Assembly: GCF_028453695.1 (NCBI RefSeq)
Contig: NC_135777.1
Location: forward strand, 3,534,001 to 3,598,000
DNA from: Augochlora pura
Lineage: Eukaryota; Arthropoda; Insecta; Hymenoptera; Halictidae
DNA: 64,000 nt
Direction of reading: 5' to 3'
Shown here: in pieces, positions 1 to 11,370 of the stretch
Layout of the letters: each line of letters opens with the position of its first letter
Numbering within the stretch: the first letter of the stretch is position 1
The notes under the pieces: generated by a model
What the model was told of the DNA's origin: nothing
The model's input: only the letters and a program-made list of their open reading frames with translations
Database searches by the model: none
Made by a program: the position numbers and the translations under genes

Positions 1-27
1 CTCTCATTGGTCAGTGTTTTTCATTAA

Positions 28-351
28 CCTTTTCGTTACGGATGTCGACTATAATCGACACACTATACTATATAAATATAATATACGTAATATAATAGAA
101 TTTAATACAATAAAATCCAATGCAATGGAGTACAATAAAATACAATACAATGGAATACAATAACATACAATACAGTATAATAAAATATCATGTAATATTA
201 TATAATAAAATATAATATCATGTAATATTATATAATAAAATATAATATCATGTAATATTATATAATACAAATTATATAATGTAATATAAGACCATAAACA
301 ATCCGTTCCATGGGCGTCACTCCAGCGTAGCGAACTGCCATAACGAAAGGG
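28..351. mobile_element. TTAA-flanked MITE (piggyBac-type) inserted in fold-back repeat
   Basis: The left end reads CCTTTTCGTTACGG and the right end is the inverted CCATAACGAAAGGG. TTAA is present at 24-27 and again at 352-355. Removing the insert plus one TTAA restores the uninterrupted sequence seen in the sister copy at 9700-10041, so the boundary and the 4-bp duplication are directly supported. TTAA duplication and a CCC/CCT start are established features of piggyBac-superfamily ends; assigning the superfamily is inference because no transposase is present. The interior is AT-rich and contains a 30-bp tandem repeat. Confidence 0.8.
178..268. repeat. 30-bp AT-rich tandem repeat
   Basis: About three near-identical copies of a 30-bp unit containing ATATCATGTAATATTATATA lie inside the MITE at 28-351. 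The reading frame across it on the - strand (49-270) is only translated repeat (YYIILHDI) and is not a gene. Confidence 0.85.
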
Positions 352-417
352 TTAATAACTCCTTAACGATACCCCGGAAAGCACTCTCACGAAGGAAAAA
401 ATTCGAAATGACCTCGA

Positions 418-1459
418 AAAACCCCTCGTTTCCCAATTACGAGTTACGACTGTACTATACATATATCCCACACTGGAAAACTAAGCAAAACCTGAGACAG
501 TTTTTCGCCCATCGGGCCCGAAAGAGTTAAACGACGAGCACTGCGCGCGTTCTCTCGTAATACGTACGACTAGATTCGTCAAGCGAGCCGCGCGACGGAA
601 AAAGCTCGGCGTGGTGGGAAAGGTGGTTATGAACGGTACCGGGTCGTAGGAGGCGCAAGAAACGGAACAGGGCAACGTCAGCGATTCCCATCGTGCCGGG
701 AGGATCGGCGGTTGCCGGACGAGAGTGAAGACCGGGCCGGAGGTCAGGCCCGGCCCGCTTTCATGATGCGGCGGGGGACCTTTGCGGTCTCTGCGGTCCA
801 CCGGGGGCCCACCTTTTTTTCTCTCCGTTCTCGCTCGGTCCCGGTCCCGGCCGCCACTTTTTCTTCCACGGGCCGGCGGATACACAGCGTAGTTATGCGT
901 TACACATACACCCAGGGACTGCATAATACATAATGTCCGAACGTAGGCAGGCGCTACATGGTCAGGTAAATGGGAGCCGAACCTGTCGAACCGGTTTCCA
1001 CCTCCCCTCGCCGCGCGCTCTGCCCTCTTCCACCGGGCACGACGGCGTTCCTCTTGTTCTGCCTCGACAGACCGAGCGTACGCGCCGGTCTTCTCTCAGC
1101 TTCTCTCCTCTCTCTCTCCTCCATCTCTCTCTCTCTTATTTTCTCTTTTCTCTCGACGATGGACCATCGGCCATCAGACTCTGCCCACGATCGCCTCTTC
1201 GCCCAGTCGCTCGCTAATTCGACACGCTGCTAGCTTGTTGCGGCTACGCGTTTTCCAGAACCTGCGCCCATTGCGAACGGTTCTCGACTACAGTCACTAC
1301 CATTGACCCTTTCGGTACGAGCGCTTTGTACGCCGTGACACTTTCGCCGCACGATGCGCCGCGTCGAAAATTCGCTCATGGTCGGACCTCATTTATACGA
1401 AGATTTTCCTAAACGATATAAACCCTTGCCGTACTTTAACCAATTAACTATTACTTCAA
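418..1459. other. Stretch with no recognisable gene
   Basis: GC-rich noncoding-looking DNA with a CT-rich tract near 1100-1160. Open frames on both strands here (for example 481-924 on -) are low in complexity, lack recognisable domains and overlap one another on opposite strands. Confidence 0.6.
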
Positions 1460-1811
1460 CCAGTTAGCTGTGGAATTTATTTTTAAAAGATCACTACAGG
1501 GTGCGGAATTAAAAACAAGCAACGACGTGTATACACGTCGAACGCAGGGCAAAGGGTACCATTGTACATTCTACGAAAAACGAAGAAGGTGTACATTTAA
1601 ATTTGTCATTAAAATCAAGACAATCAGGAATCAAAAATCCTCTTCTTCAATCAAGTCAGTTATCAATGACGACAAAGTGCTAATGAACGCAATTCTGAAA
1701 GATTTAAATCAACACTAAATTACCTAATATAAAAATTACTATATTACCTAATATATAAATTACTAATAACCCTGTGGTGATCTTTTGAAACTAAATTCCA
1801 CGGTTAACTGG
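1460..1811. mobile_element. Non-autonomous element with ~43-bp terminal inverted repeats
   Basis: The left end (1460-1502, CCAGTTAGCTGTGGAATTTA...) and the inverted right end (1769-1811) match at roughly 38 of 43 positions. The right side is followed by TTAA (1812-1815) and the left side is preceded by TCAA (1456-1459), a one-base decayed version of the same site. The element is about 352 bp. It contains an 82-codon frame (1470-1718, +) that begins inside the left repeat and resembles nothing I recognise. The long TIR separates it from the CCCTTTGCACTCGAA elements elsewhere in the window, although both use TTAA-like sites. Confidence 0.75.
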
Positions 1812-1815
1812 TTAA

Positions 1816-3764
1816 TAATAATAATAGTCCATGATCACAACAGTAATGATAATAGTAATAAAAATCAGAAGAAATTCGCTAGAACTAGAACACCATAATA
1901 GGACGCAGCAGCCTCCGACTCCACGATCGCTCTCCGGCTTCGTTTCGCGCGGCGCTTCCGGTTCCACAGTTTCTCCGGCGCATGTCTTACAAATTCAATC
2001 CAGTCCCCGAAAGACTTAATTATACGATCGTGTTCCCGTGGACTCGACATCCATGTTATTGGCGTGCAACGTATCCCGGTCTTATCACTTCCTCTACGTT
2101 CGTCGTGCGCTCGATACGCGCCGGCGACGACCGGTGCGCGCGCGCGCACCGCGATTGCATAAATTAAATTCGCATATCGAAGTAACCGAGTACGCGCGGG
2201 GCGCACGCATTCCGCGTCGCTTAGGTACCCCGGAATCATTTCCATTTAAACGTCGCGCCACTTATCACCGCGCAACGATTTATGGAGTCAGCCGGTCGAT
2301 CTGTTCCAGATAGGGCCCGGCCGATTAAATCTGCCTCGATATTGTCCGGGTCGACGCCGAGTCGGGAACAGGTTATTAAACTTCTTTTTTTTTGCTCGCG
2401 ACCAATCGTCGGTGCCAATCGTCGCGTGTCTCGAGGCGCGCTCTCCTTTCGTTCTGATCTCTTGCAGGAGTCCGTCGCGCGAGGTTTCTGCGACTCTCGC
2501 AGGGCACCAGAGGGCGGCGTCGGGAAATTTGGCGATCGCCTTGTAATTTGCGAGCGGCGGCCGGGGGAGCGAGCCGAGCGGTTATTATCGGGACCCGCGC
2601 GATTTCTCGAATTTCTACGGGGGACCGACCGATCCTTGGGGGCATGCGAGTCGCATCTTTTTCAATGTTGTGTGACATGCGATACGGGAGCGCGAACGGT
2701 AGAGTGCTTCGATACTGTGAGCGAGCTGCAGTCACCTGCCACTGTTGCTATGTAAGGCTGGAGTGTGGGCTCTCCAGTCTGATTGATTTTTTTAGTAGCT
2801 GCTATTGACATAGCAACCAAAATTCGTACAGAAGAATTCTTTACTGCCGACAGGGAGTCAATACGTGGTCCTCTAACCACCGCGGCGTTGGATTAGGCTT
2901 GCACCCCTTGGCAGTCGTATTACCGCTGCTTGAACGTCGCGAGTATAAGCTAAATTGAGCTTTGGTCTCGTCTCTTTTGGCGTGCCTAAGTACAATAAGT
3001 GTGATCCTTGCGAGGTAGCCGCCGAGACCTCGCGGCCAATATATTCATAGTGCGTCGAGGCAGCTCGATCTCCATCCGAGCAATCGCATGGACCCGCGAG
3101 AGATCGAGCCGCTGGTAACGTCGCGCAACAACCCGAAAGGTTGATGATTGCTGAGTAGGTCACTTCTCTCGCTGGACCGTCTTCTTCTCTTATCACCCCT
3201 AACGGGGGTGATGAGAGGTTTTTCCTTGTCTAGCGCACACATGTTCCAAGTGTCCGTTTACCTCTCTTGTCAGTACTTTATCACCCCAACATCGCCGGTA
3301 TAGGCTCAACTTTAGCCTCATACGAATTGCCAGCGCCCTGCGCTCATAGAAAGCTCGATTTTCCCTGGATGATCATTGCGGGGTCCCATTAGAAGTCCCC
3401 ACCGCGAACGGTGGATTATCGCGGCGCGGACGAGAAGGGCAGCCCCCGATTACGCGTTCGTCGGCGCGACGCTCCTAAAATGGAACGAATCGCAAGCGTG
3501 GCGAAGTAGGTAAACTAGTTTCATCCAATTATGCGAAATATCGTTAACCTCGAGGCGCAGTCTGGCCCGAGGTAAACACCGCGTGGAAAAACTTCCACAA
3601 CTGGCTGAACACCAGATACGCGTATTTCTATGTCCGAGGAGCACACTCGGTGTTCCCGTAGAAAATGATTTGTTTCGGTTGTTTGTTCATACTGCATGGA
3701 TTATTCAGAATATATAGGATTTTCACGTTTATATATATTATATTTGATATTGCTTATTATTGGT
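1816..3764. other. Non-genic stretch; possible degenerate retroelement or structured segment at 2700-3480
   Basis: No gene is convincing. The segment from about 2700 to 3480 differs in texture from its surroundings: moderate GC, no microsatellites, several medium frames on the - strand (2873-3196 and 3045-3242) and compact inverted repeats such as ATCACCCC/GGGGTGAT at 3192-3212. It could be the eroded 3' part of a retroelement, but no reverse-transcriptase motif was seen. Confidence 0.35.
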
Positions 3765-4390
3765 TCCAAGATTCTTACTGAACATTTGCAGCAAGGATTG
3801 GACGTCTCGAAGACGTCCATTCTAGGTCTGAACGTCTTACGACTTAGCCCTTTGCATTCAAAGTAGTTGCAAATCCAAAATGAAAGCCACAGCATTTCCA
3901 TAGAGAAAGATTGTTATTATTTTGTACATTAGAAATGGCACCTATTTGTTTGTAGAACACTTACAACGATAAATAAACGTCTAACATACGTAAATATAAT
4001 ATAGAAAATATAAATAGAATTCTCTGTTATAAATTCTTAAGACGTTCGTAAGACCTTCGAAAGACGTTCAGACCTAAAATGGATCCATCCTTGCAATCCG
4101 CCCAAACGTTGCTATACTATTCTTTTTTATAGTATAGCATATAACACGTATAACATACATAAATATAATATAGAAAATATAAATACAATTCTCTGCTGTA
4201 AATTCTTAAGACGTTCGTAAGACCTTCGTAAGACGTTCAGACCTAAAATGGACGTCTTAAAGACGTCCCATCCTTGCAATCCGTCCATACGTTGCTATAC
4301 TATTCTTTTTTATAGTATAGCATATAACACGTATAACATATATAAATATAATATAGAAAATACAAATACAATTCTCTGCTATAAATTCTT
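3765..4390. repeat. 183-bp tandem repeat with GACGTC palindromes and an inverted fragment
   Basis: Two full units are offset by 183 bp (TATTCTTTTTTATAGTATAG at 4118 and at 4301), with partial units on both sides. Each unit includes AAGACGTTCAGACC followed by an AAATGGACGTC palindrome (GGACGTCTTAAAGACGTCC in the intact unit; the first unit has lost it). An inverted copy of the palindromic portion lies upstream at about 3795-3840 (GGACGTCTCGAAGACGTCC, then TCTGAACGTCTT). Noncoding. Confidence 0.85.
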
Positions 4391-5875
4391 TAAAAAAGAA
4401 TAGGATAATAGGGTGCAAGAGTTTAAAGTGAACGTCTCCAAACCATCAGCAGATAACCGTAAAAACAATGTGCAACAAGAATCGGTACCATCCAAGAACC
4501 GACACCGAAACACCGCCGACACTCGAGATGGCAAATACCGAAAAGAACTTCCGCGGCAACCGTTGCATTTCGATCGCGTCAGAAGAGGAGGTTCCGAGGT
4601 CGAAAGTTGCGCCAGCGAGGAGCCGCGAATTGGGTCGTTGAATCCGGGCTGTAGACAGGTCGTGGCATCCCGAATAACTTTCTAGGAAAGGTTGCGTCGC
4701 GATCCCGTCGCTATTGATTTTCGTTCGGTTTTGGCTGGCAGAAGCCATCCCTCGAAATCTCCAGCTAAATATAGCCGGTCACCCGGTATGCAACCGGCTT
4801 AGTGAGTCACCGCGAATTACTGCTCGGTCGCTCGGTCGCTAGCTAGCTCGCTTGCTCGCTCGCGCACACGACCACCGGAAAACGTGTAATAGAAGTGAAA
4901 CTGTTGTTACGCGAAAAGATAGTCGGCGGGGAACGGGTTAACGCCGTTTCCCTCTTGCCGCGCGTTAATTACACCTCCCGCCGGGGCCGGTAACTTTCTA
5001 CACAGGTAGGTCCGGTGCGTTTGACAGCCGGCCGGGCCGCCCACAAAGACTGCCCCGTAAGTTTCGATTGTGTTCCGCGACGGTCTCCTCTTTCCACCAT
5101 CTCCGTCGCGCTCCGCATCGCTCTGTCCCCGCTTTGTCCCCCGCTTTGTCGCGCTTTGTCCCGGACCCCGTCCCGTTCCGTCCGACTCTATTCCGCTACG
5201 TCCCGACTCGGTTCTCGACTCTGTCGCGCCCGACCGGCCCCCAGAGTTTCGGTCTTGCTCCGGCGCCGATGGGAATGACGTGTTTACCACTTGACGCGAA
5301 ACAAAGCGTCAATGCACACCTCGGCGATCCTTTCTATTCTATCGTGTCGGGCGCGCGCTCGCGAGCGCGGGCATAACTCGCGGGACAGTTACGTGTGCGC
5401 GCCGCCGCGGCCGTATGTGGAGCAACGAATCGGTGGGGGCCGCGGTTACGTAAACGGGGCTACGAAACTGACGCCTCTCCCGACTAATTGCATTCCTTGC
5501 TCACCTGCCCGTTTCCCCGCGTCGCCCCTTTTTTCTTGTGTGTTTATATCGTTGCGTAACCTCCGCTCCCTTCGGGAAGAACGAGAAACGTCCGTCGGGG
5601 AACCTGACCCGGGCGAACCCGAAGTTATTGCGGCGGAGCTGCTCTCGTTGGCTCGTTCCGTTCGCAATAAACTGGGAACTTGGTAATGGTAACGGCCCGT
5701 AATGACCGCGAAGACTGCCTCGCGGATGCTGGGATGAAACAAACGGCGCAGTCCCCCATCGTCGTTGTTCGCCGCAGTCTTTCTGGCAGTGTACACTGCT
5801 GCGGAATGCAGGCTATGAAATCCGTGTACAGGGTGTCCGAAAAGTTGCCTGTAATCGGGGAATGGTGGGTTTCTC
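4391..5875. other. GC-rich stretch without recognisable gene
   Basis: Contains GCTCGGTC/GCTCGCTC simple repeats (about 4820-4865) and a TCCCG/TCCGTC-rich tract (5080-5230) that generates spurious Arg/Pro/Ser-rich frames in several phases. The sequence CAGGGTGTCCGAAAAGTTGCC at about 5829 resembles transposon-end sequence also seen near 6307, 10077, 18131 and 28286. Confidence 0.5.
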
Positions 5876-6271
5876 CGGTGATTTGAAGTAACTTTTTCCT
5901 TAGCGAAAATGCAATCCAAGGTTTCTTCTATGCGTTATTAACGAAAAACGGGGACCAATGAGAAGCGAGATCAACTGGCTAGGTTTCCTCGCGCCAGCTG
6001 ATCTCATTGGCCAATGCTCTTCTTTAATATCTCATTAAAAAGGTTCCTGAGATCATTTGAAATCATTCTTTCCTTAGCGAAAATGCAATCCAAGGTTTCC
6101 TTTACGATTTATTAGCGAAAAACGGGGACCAATGAGAGTCGAGATCAGCTGAGGCGAGATGTCCTAGTCAGCTGATCTCTTCTCTCATTGGTCACTGTTC
6201 TTCGTTAATATCTCGTTAACGACACCTCGGAGAACATTTTTGTAAAGGACAAAGTTGCTTCAAATCACCTC
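5876..6271. repeat. Palindromic fold-back repeat, copy B (two-unit)
   Basis: It starts GATTTGAAGTAACTTTTTCC and ends with the inverted GGACAAAGTTGCTTCAAATC. Inside are two palindromic modules: GGACCAATGAGAG... GAGATCA.CTG on the left is mirrored by CAGCTGATCTC... CTCATTGG on the right, around 5960-6015 and again around 6130-6195. The TTAACGA / TCGTTAA motifs form a further mirrored layer. Noncoding; probably a non-autonomous DNA transposon or fold-back element of unknown family. Confidence 0.8.
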
Positions 6272-9200
6272 AGGAACGCTTCATTGGCAGGCTGTGATAT
6301 CTACAAGGTGTCCCAAAATTATACTACTCCGTAAACCAAGTGTTTCCTAAAGTCAATTGAAGAAACTTTGCCAAAATACTCTGCAATGCTTCGTTCAGAT
6401 TGAAACATTCAAGATCATATAATAAACATAAATCTTCCATATAGCACACGAATTTATCATTAACAAAGAAATGCTACTCCATGTGCCTCTGCAATAAGTC
6501 ATATACTTAAACAGAAACACTATTACTAGTCATTGCAGTGTAACATATACTGTTTAAACACCGATTTGGATGAGACAGTTCAGATGCAAATAAAATAGCA
6601 ACCCCCATAAGAAAGTATTATCTTCGTCTTCGATCCAGTTAGCATTCGTTCAACTGCGACCGCGATGGCCGCGCGGAGGTTCAAGCTGATTCCAGAGGCG
6701 GAGCGAAGTCGCGGTGATTTACCGCGAGCAAATCCGCAAAGGCAGAAGAAGAGGATAGGTTAGTCGCGCGACGCGCGATCGTTCCGGCGCGGGTCAGCGC
6801 GGATCCGCGCGGCTCTCGTCCGCGTGTTTGCCGACCGAGGTTCCAGTTCGTGTTGCTCCCAGCGCTCGCGCGGCTCTCAGCCCCTGGGACCGGCGCGTTT
6901 CTTGTCCCGTGCAGCCTGCCGCGGCCAATGGGCCGACCCCTTTTCCGCTTACCGAACGCACACGTTCTCGGGCCGAACAAAGCGCAAAACTCTCGAGTGC
7001 CGTTCCCTCTGTACGCGGTCTCGCGCGCTCGCGCGTACGTTCCAACGACGACGTTTCCTCTCCTTTGTGCACCGGGCGCTCCTTATTCGGCATTCTGTGT
7101 CCCCTCGCGTGCCCTTCCAGCTCTTTCTCTCTCTTCGTTGCTCTATTAATCTCTCTCTTCCATTTCGCTAGATTTGCGGTACACTGTATTAGTGTCCGTA
7201 TTTTGGATATCAATATTTTTTTGGAATACATTGGTTAACCCTAGAACTTACAGTTTTTGATGTAAGTAACACCATGGGGTTGGGAGCAATTCGAGATAGA
7301 TTTAGTAATAATAGTACAGTAATTATAGAATATTATTATTATTGTGTAGTTGGTTTGGGAAATATTACCATTATTGTGTATTTAATTATATGATTGCTAT
7401 TATTGTTTGTTTTTTAATTATAAAATATGGAGTATGGCATATCGGTTATTTCATCACTGATTCCAACAAATTTGTACTAATATACAATATTCGATACCAG
7501 ATGTATCATTTCATATAATATATGCAATTATAATAAAATGCAACAGCGTTTTATCCTTATAAAATTGATTGCTACCGACTCATACAATATTCACATTTCC
7601 AATACTTTCAATGTCCAATGGACAATCTTAACAATATCAGAACGATTTTAAAACAAAGTGCAAAAATTTCTCTTCAGTGTCGCTATTCGAGTAAAAGGGC
7701 TCTTTAAACCAGATGGTCTATTAGCAAACATACATACACGTGTATCTATACGTACACGTAAAATGCATCTTGACAAAGTTATACGATCAGTCTCTTCTCC
7801 GTGCAAACGATATCTTATCGACACTGTCCACACATCGAATTATCGCCAACATATTGATATCGATATCTATCGATAGTCACAGCTGTAGGATGAACGACCG
7901 CCGGCAGATGATTGACGACAGCGGCATTGTTCGCCGATGACACGAATTACCAAGAATAAGACAGATCCCATGGAAATCGCATGCGGCAGCTCGCGTCGCC
8001 GTCATCGTCGCATGACTATGCCGGCGTGGATCGCAGCAACCCTGCCTTGGCCGAGTTTAGAGAAATGGGACGGCCGAGCGAGAAGGCGACACGCGGAAGA
8101 CTCTTTTTCGCCCTGTATATATGTATTGAGATGGCGAATAAGCGTATGGTTTTTGTTCTACTAGGACTTGAGCGTTGAATAGCAAAGTGAATAAGCTAGT
8201 CAAAAGATTTCTTTCAGTTTTAAAATAACTGTTAGAATTAAGCCAAATGCAATTAATATTCCTTTTTTCAAATAATATATGTAAGATTTTTAAACTTGAA
8301 AATGTAGCCCCAAGTGAAAGCGAAGAACAGCAGATATCGAAAGTGCTGATTTTGCCTTTTGGATATTGCACTTTTAAGCCTAAAAATCATGCGCAATGAA
8401 ATTATTCTAAAAAGCCAATAGAACAGTTTTGTAGAGCTGAAATAGACCTTTCGAATAGCTTACTTACTTTGCTAATTGACGCACAATAGAAAAGCAGAGA
8501 AATCGAATTGTCTAAGACGTGTTCGCGAAGCGAAATAAATTCGGAGCGGTTCGCTCGCGAGAATCGCGGCGCCGGATGGTGAAATCGCGTCGAAGAGCAT
8601 AGAATTCGAAGAAGCTAGCCGACCGGGGCCGAAAAGATGCAATTACTCGTTCCATGCCTCCCCGAGCCGGCGATCACGCGAGGTCGAGCCACCTTAATAT
8701 CGTGTCAGACCCTTATCTATCGTCCGGCCCGTAACAAGCGGCGTGCACGTCCGCGCCGCGGCTCTTGCACGAGCTTGCGCAAGCTATTCCTGGTCCGGAG
8801 GACCGCTCCGTCATCGCATCTTTGGAAAATCCGTCGCGACACCCTCGTGAAATCGTCGGAGAGTCGTCGGGGGAAGAAGCGGCGCGGCGAGACGACGCGG
8901 GGGCAGTCCATTTGGACACCGTCGCGTAACGTCCGTCGACTCCCGCCGGCCGAAATTCGAAATTCATCCTTGAACGTCACTCGGTGGCCGCTTTTTACAG
9001 GTGCTACGTCATCCTGAATCACTGTCGCGCGCGCGCGCGCGCTCGCTCGCGTCAGCTCGGCCGCGTTTCTCGTTTCGTCCCGACGAACCAGTTTTCGATT
9101 TCGTTCGAACGGTGAGTCAGCGCGTCCGTGATTTCGACGGCCGCGGGGTCCGTGAGAGATTTACAAAGAAAACCCCGGCATCGACCGACGCGAATTTTCT

Positions 9201-9699
9201 CGCGAACGGGTCTGGAAAACTCGAGTCTCGCGCGGGGTGGAGTGGAAGACGAGAGTTTTACCCGTCGTTTCCTCCCGGCGCGGCCGCGTGCTCGATGGCC
9301 TGGACTCTGTCGCCCGATCCGCCGAGACCCTTCCAGTCCCCGTCGACTTGTTCCGCTGGAACGATATCCAGACGCGTTTCCATTGTGTTCTGGCCGTTGA
9401 CCGTGACAGATTCTTCTTCGCTATCTTGCTCCGACACGGACACCTTTTACCGTTAACCGTTTCGGCCGAGTCATTGTCTGCCGGCGACTTTTAGCCGGCC
9501 GGGAAAACCATTTTTCCCGGTCTGTTCTGTATCTCTCTCTCTCTCTCTCTCTCGCTCTCCTTTTTGCGAGCACGAATTCCTCGTTACTTCGACGCCGTTG
9601 CGTTCAATAATTAACTTTGCTCATTTATTTTGTCATTTATTGATTAATTGGTATGACTTTTTATATAGAGAATATACCAATAGTTATTGGCAATTGGTT
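6272..9699. other. Non-genic stretch
   Basis: Alternates between GC-rich blocks (6650-7170 and 8520-9500, with overlapping frames on both strands and no recognisable domains) and AT-rich blocks (6310-6640, 7200-7650, 8180-8520). A run of alternating GC dinucleotides at about 9027-9040 and a (TC)n run at about 9532-9553 are present. TTAACCCTAGAACTTACAG at 7235-7254 resembles a TTAA-element end, but no partner end was found. Confidence 0.5.
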
Positions 9700-10041
9700 C
9701 ATGAGATAATTTGAAGTAACTTCTTCCTTTACAAGGATTTCCTCCGAGGTGTCGTTAACGAGTTATTAACAAGAAATAACTGACCAATGAGAGGCGAGAT
9801 AGACGATGAGATAATTCGAAGTAACTGTTTTCTTTAGAAAAATTTTCTCTATGGCTTCGTTTGCGAGATTTTAACGAAAAACAGTGGGCAACGAGAGGCA
9901 AGATCGGCTGACGCGAGGCTGCAGTTGAAGCACAGTTCCGCCTATCTTGCCTCTCATTGGTCGATCTTTTTTCGTTAATAACTCGTTAACAACACCTCGG
10001 AGGAAATTCTTGTAAAGGAAGAAGTTACTTCGAATGACGCG
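9700..10041. repeat. Palindromic fold-back repeat, copy C (two-unit)
   Basis: Same architecture as 5876-6271. It has ATAATTTGAAGTAACTTCTT at the left, a second internal start at about 9815 (GATAATTCGAAGTAACTG), mirrored CTCTCATTGGTCGATC near 9953, and an inverted end AAGTTACTTCGAATGAC. It gives the uninterrupted TTCGTTAATAACTCGTTAAC used to prove the insertion in copy A. About 45 bp downstream lies GGGACACCTTGTATACA. Confidence 0.8.
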
Positions 10042-11366
10042 GTGAACTCGTTATTTGTCTATTTCGAGTGACTTTTGGGACACCTTGTATACATGAATCG
10101 TATAATATATATTAAGAAAAATAAATATGCGGAAAAAATAAATATGTGAAAGGACTCGTAGCGCAAGGGGTTAAACAACAAATATCGTCCACCGATTTCG
10201 GAAAAAATTAAGAAACCTTACCGGACACCCTAATAAACAGTCGTATTTACTGGAAAGGTGTCGAGCGGACGGCCACCTGCCGGCACTCGGAAACCGCGCG
10301 CGGAGCCGACCAGTTCCATTCGTCGAGATACCCGAAGGTGCCTGGTCGACTTAGCCGGGAAACCTGAAAGCGACGTTCCCATGGCTTTCGGGTCAGCACC
10401 GGATCGGCGTAGCGAGAGAGCGATCTTGTTAATCCAACGGTCGGGTATAATTTGCCGCGCGATGCAGCCGGTTAATCGAAGAACACCTCCGCGGTGGACG
10501 GGTCCGTGAGATTTATAGCGCTCCGCGTCCAGGTGACCTGGCCCCGTTCCCTCGTCGGCGGAGGTCAGTTTCTAGTCCGAAGGACGGGAGACAGGGTCGA
10601 TTACCCTATCGGCGGCCCGTTTCATTAGCATTCCTCGGTCTTCCTGATTTATCGGCGACGTCGACCCTCTACGATTCTCCTGGCTCGGCTTCTCTCTCTC
10701 CTCTCCTCTCCTCTCCTCCCCCTCCCCCTCCCCTCTCCCTCCCCCGGGGGCCCGAAGAACAGATAAAGGCCACGCCAACGGGAACCCCTTTGAATAACGG
10801 TTCCTCGCCGAGATAATTACGAGGGTGTTCCCCAAAGCGTTCCGCCGAGCTTCGAGGCCATTCCGGCATCCGTACCAGACCGGATCCGCCTCATTCATTA
10901 GCCACAATAGCGTCTAGAGGCTGCCGGCACGACACGTTCTTAAGACGTGTCTCGCGGAAGGGAGGCGGTGGGAGCCTTATTACGGCGAGCTTCCAACCCG
11001 AAAACGTTTCCGTGCACGTGAACGCTCCGCGCCGCGTTCCGCAGATAACAGACAGCGTTTCTCCTCTCCTAGCGACTACCTCTGCTACCTCTGCGCCTTG
11101 CCAGTTTCAAGGTCGCCGCGGGTAGATAGGGCACACGTGCGAGAAACGCCATTTTTCGGTGAACATCGCCGGGCAATTAATGTTCTCGGCGAAATGGGAT
11201 ATCGGTCACTAATTATCGGTCGATAATCGAGTCGTTCGATGATCGAATGGAGAAATTTATAGACCAATCAACGCTAGGATTTCTCAAGTTGATTAACATT
11301 CTCATTGGCGTGCGAATTTTATAGAAAATAATTGCCGTTATATAAGTTGGCTTTGGAAGTTCCGTG
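10042..11366. other. Non-genic stretch
   Basis: GC-rich DNA with a CTCTCCTCTCC tract at about 10685-10745 that produces Glu/Arg/Gly-rich frames on the - strand. AGCGCAAGGGGTTAA at about 10161-10175 looks like one isolated end of a TTAA element whose other end was not found. Confidence 0.5.
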
Positions 11367-11370
11367 TTAA

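Larger units (their letters stand above)
1..417. repeat. Palindromic fold-back repeat, copy A (interrupted, left part outside window)
   Basis: The first bases carry the CTCTCATTGG segment and the later part (about 352-408) carries the AATAACTCCTTAACGATACC and GAAGGAAAAAATTCGAAATGAC segments. These line up with the right half of the same repeat at 5876-6271 and 9700-10041. In those copies the two segments are contiguous, but here they are separated by a 324-bp insertion at 28-351. The unit is noncoding. The left half lies beyond the window edge. Confidence 0.75.

Noticed and set aside
1470..1718. 82-codon frame as a transposase fragment
   Set aside because: It starts inside the TIR and shows no DDE or HTH motif; probably fortuitous within a non-autonomous element.
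2873..3242. Possible reverse transcriptase or R2-like element fragment (-)
   Set aside because: No YXDD box, endonuclease or zinc-knuckle motif is visible in any frame. Only texture and hairpins hint at a retroelement.
10077..10175. Additional TTAA element ending at about 10175
   Set aside because: Only one plausible end (GCGCAAGGGGTTAA) was found. No matching inverted left end within 400 bp.
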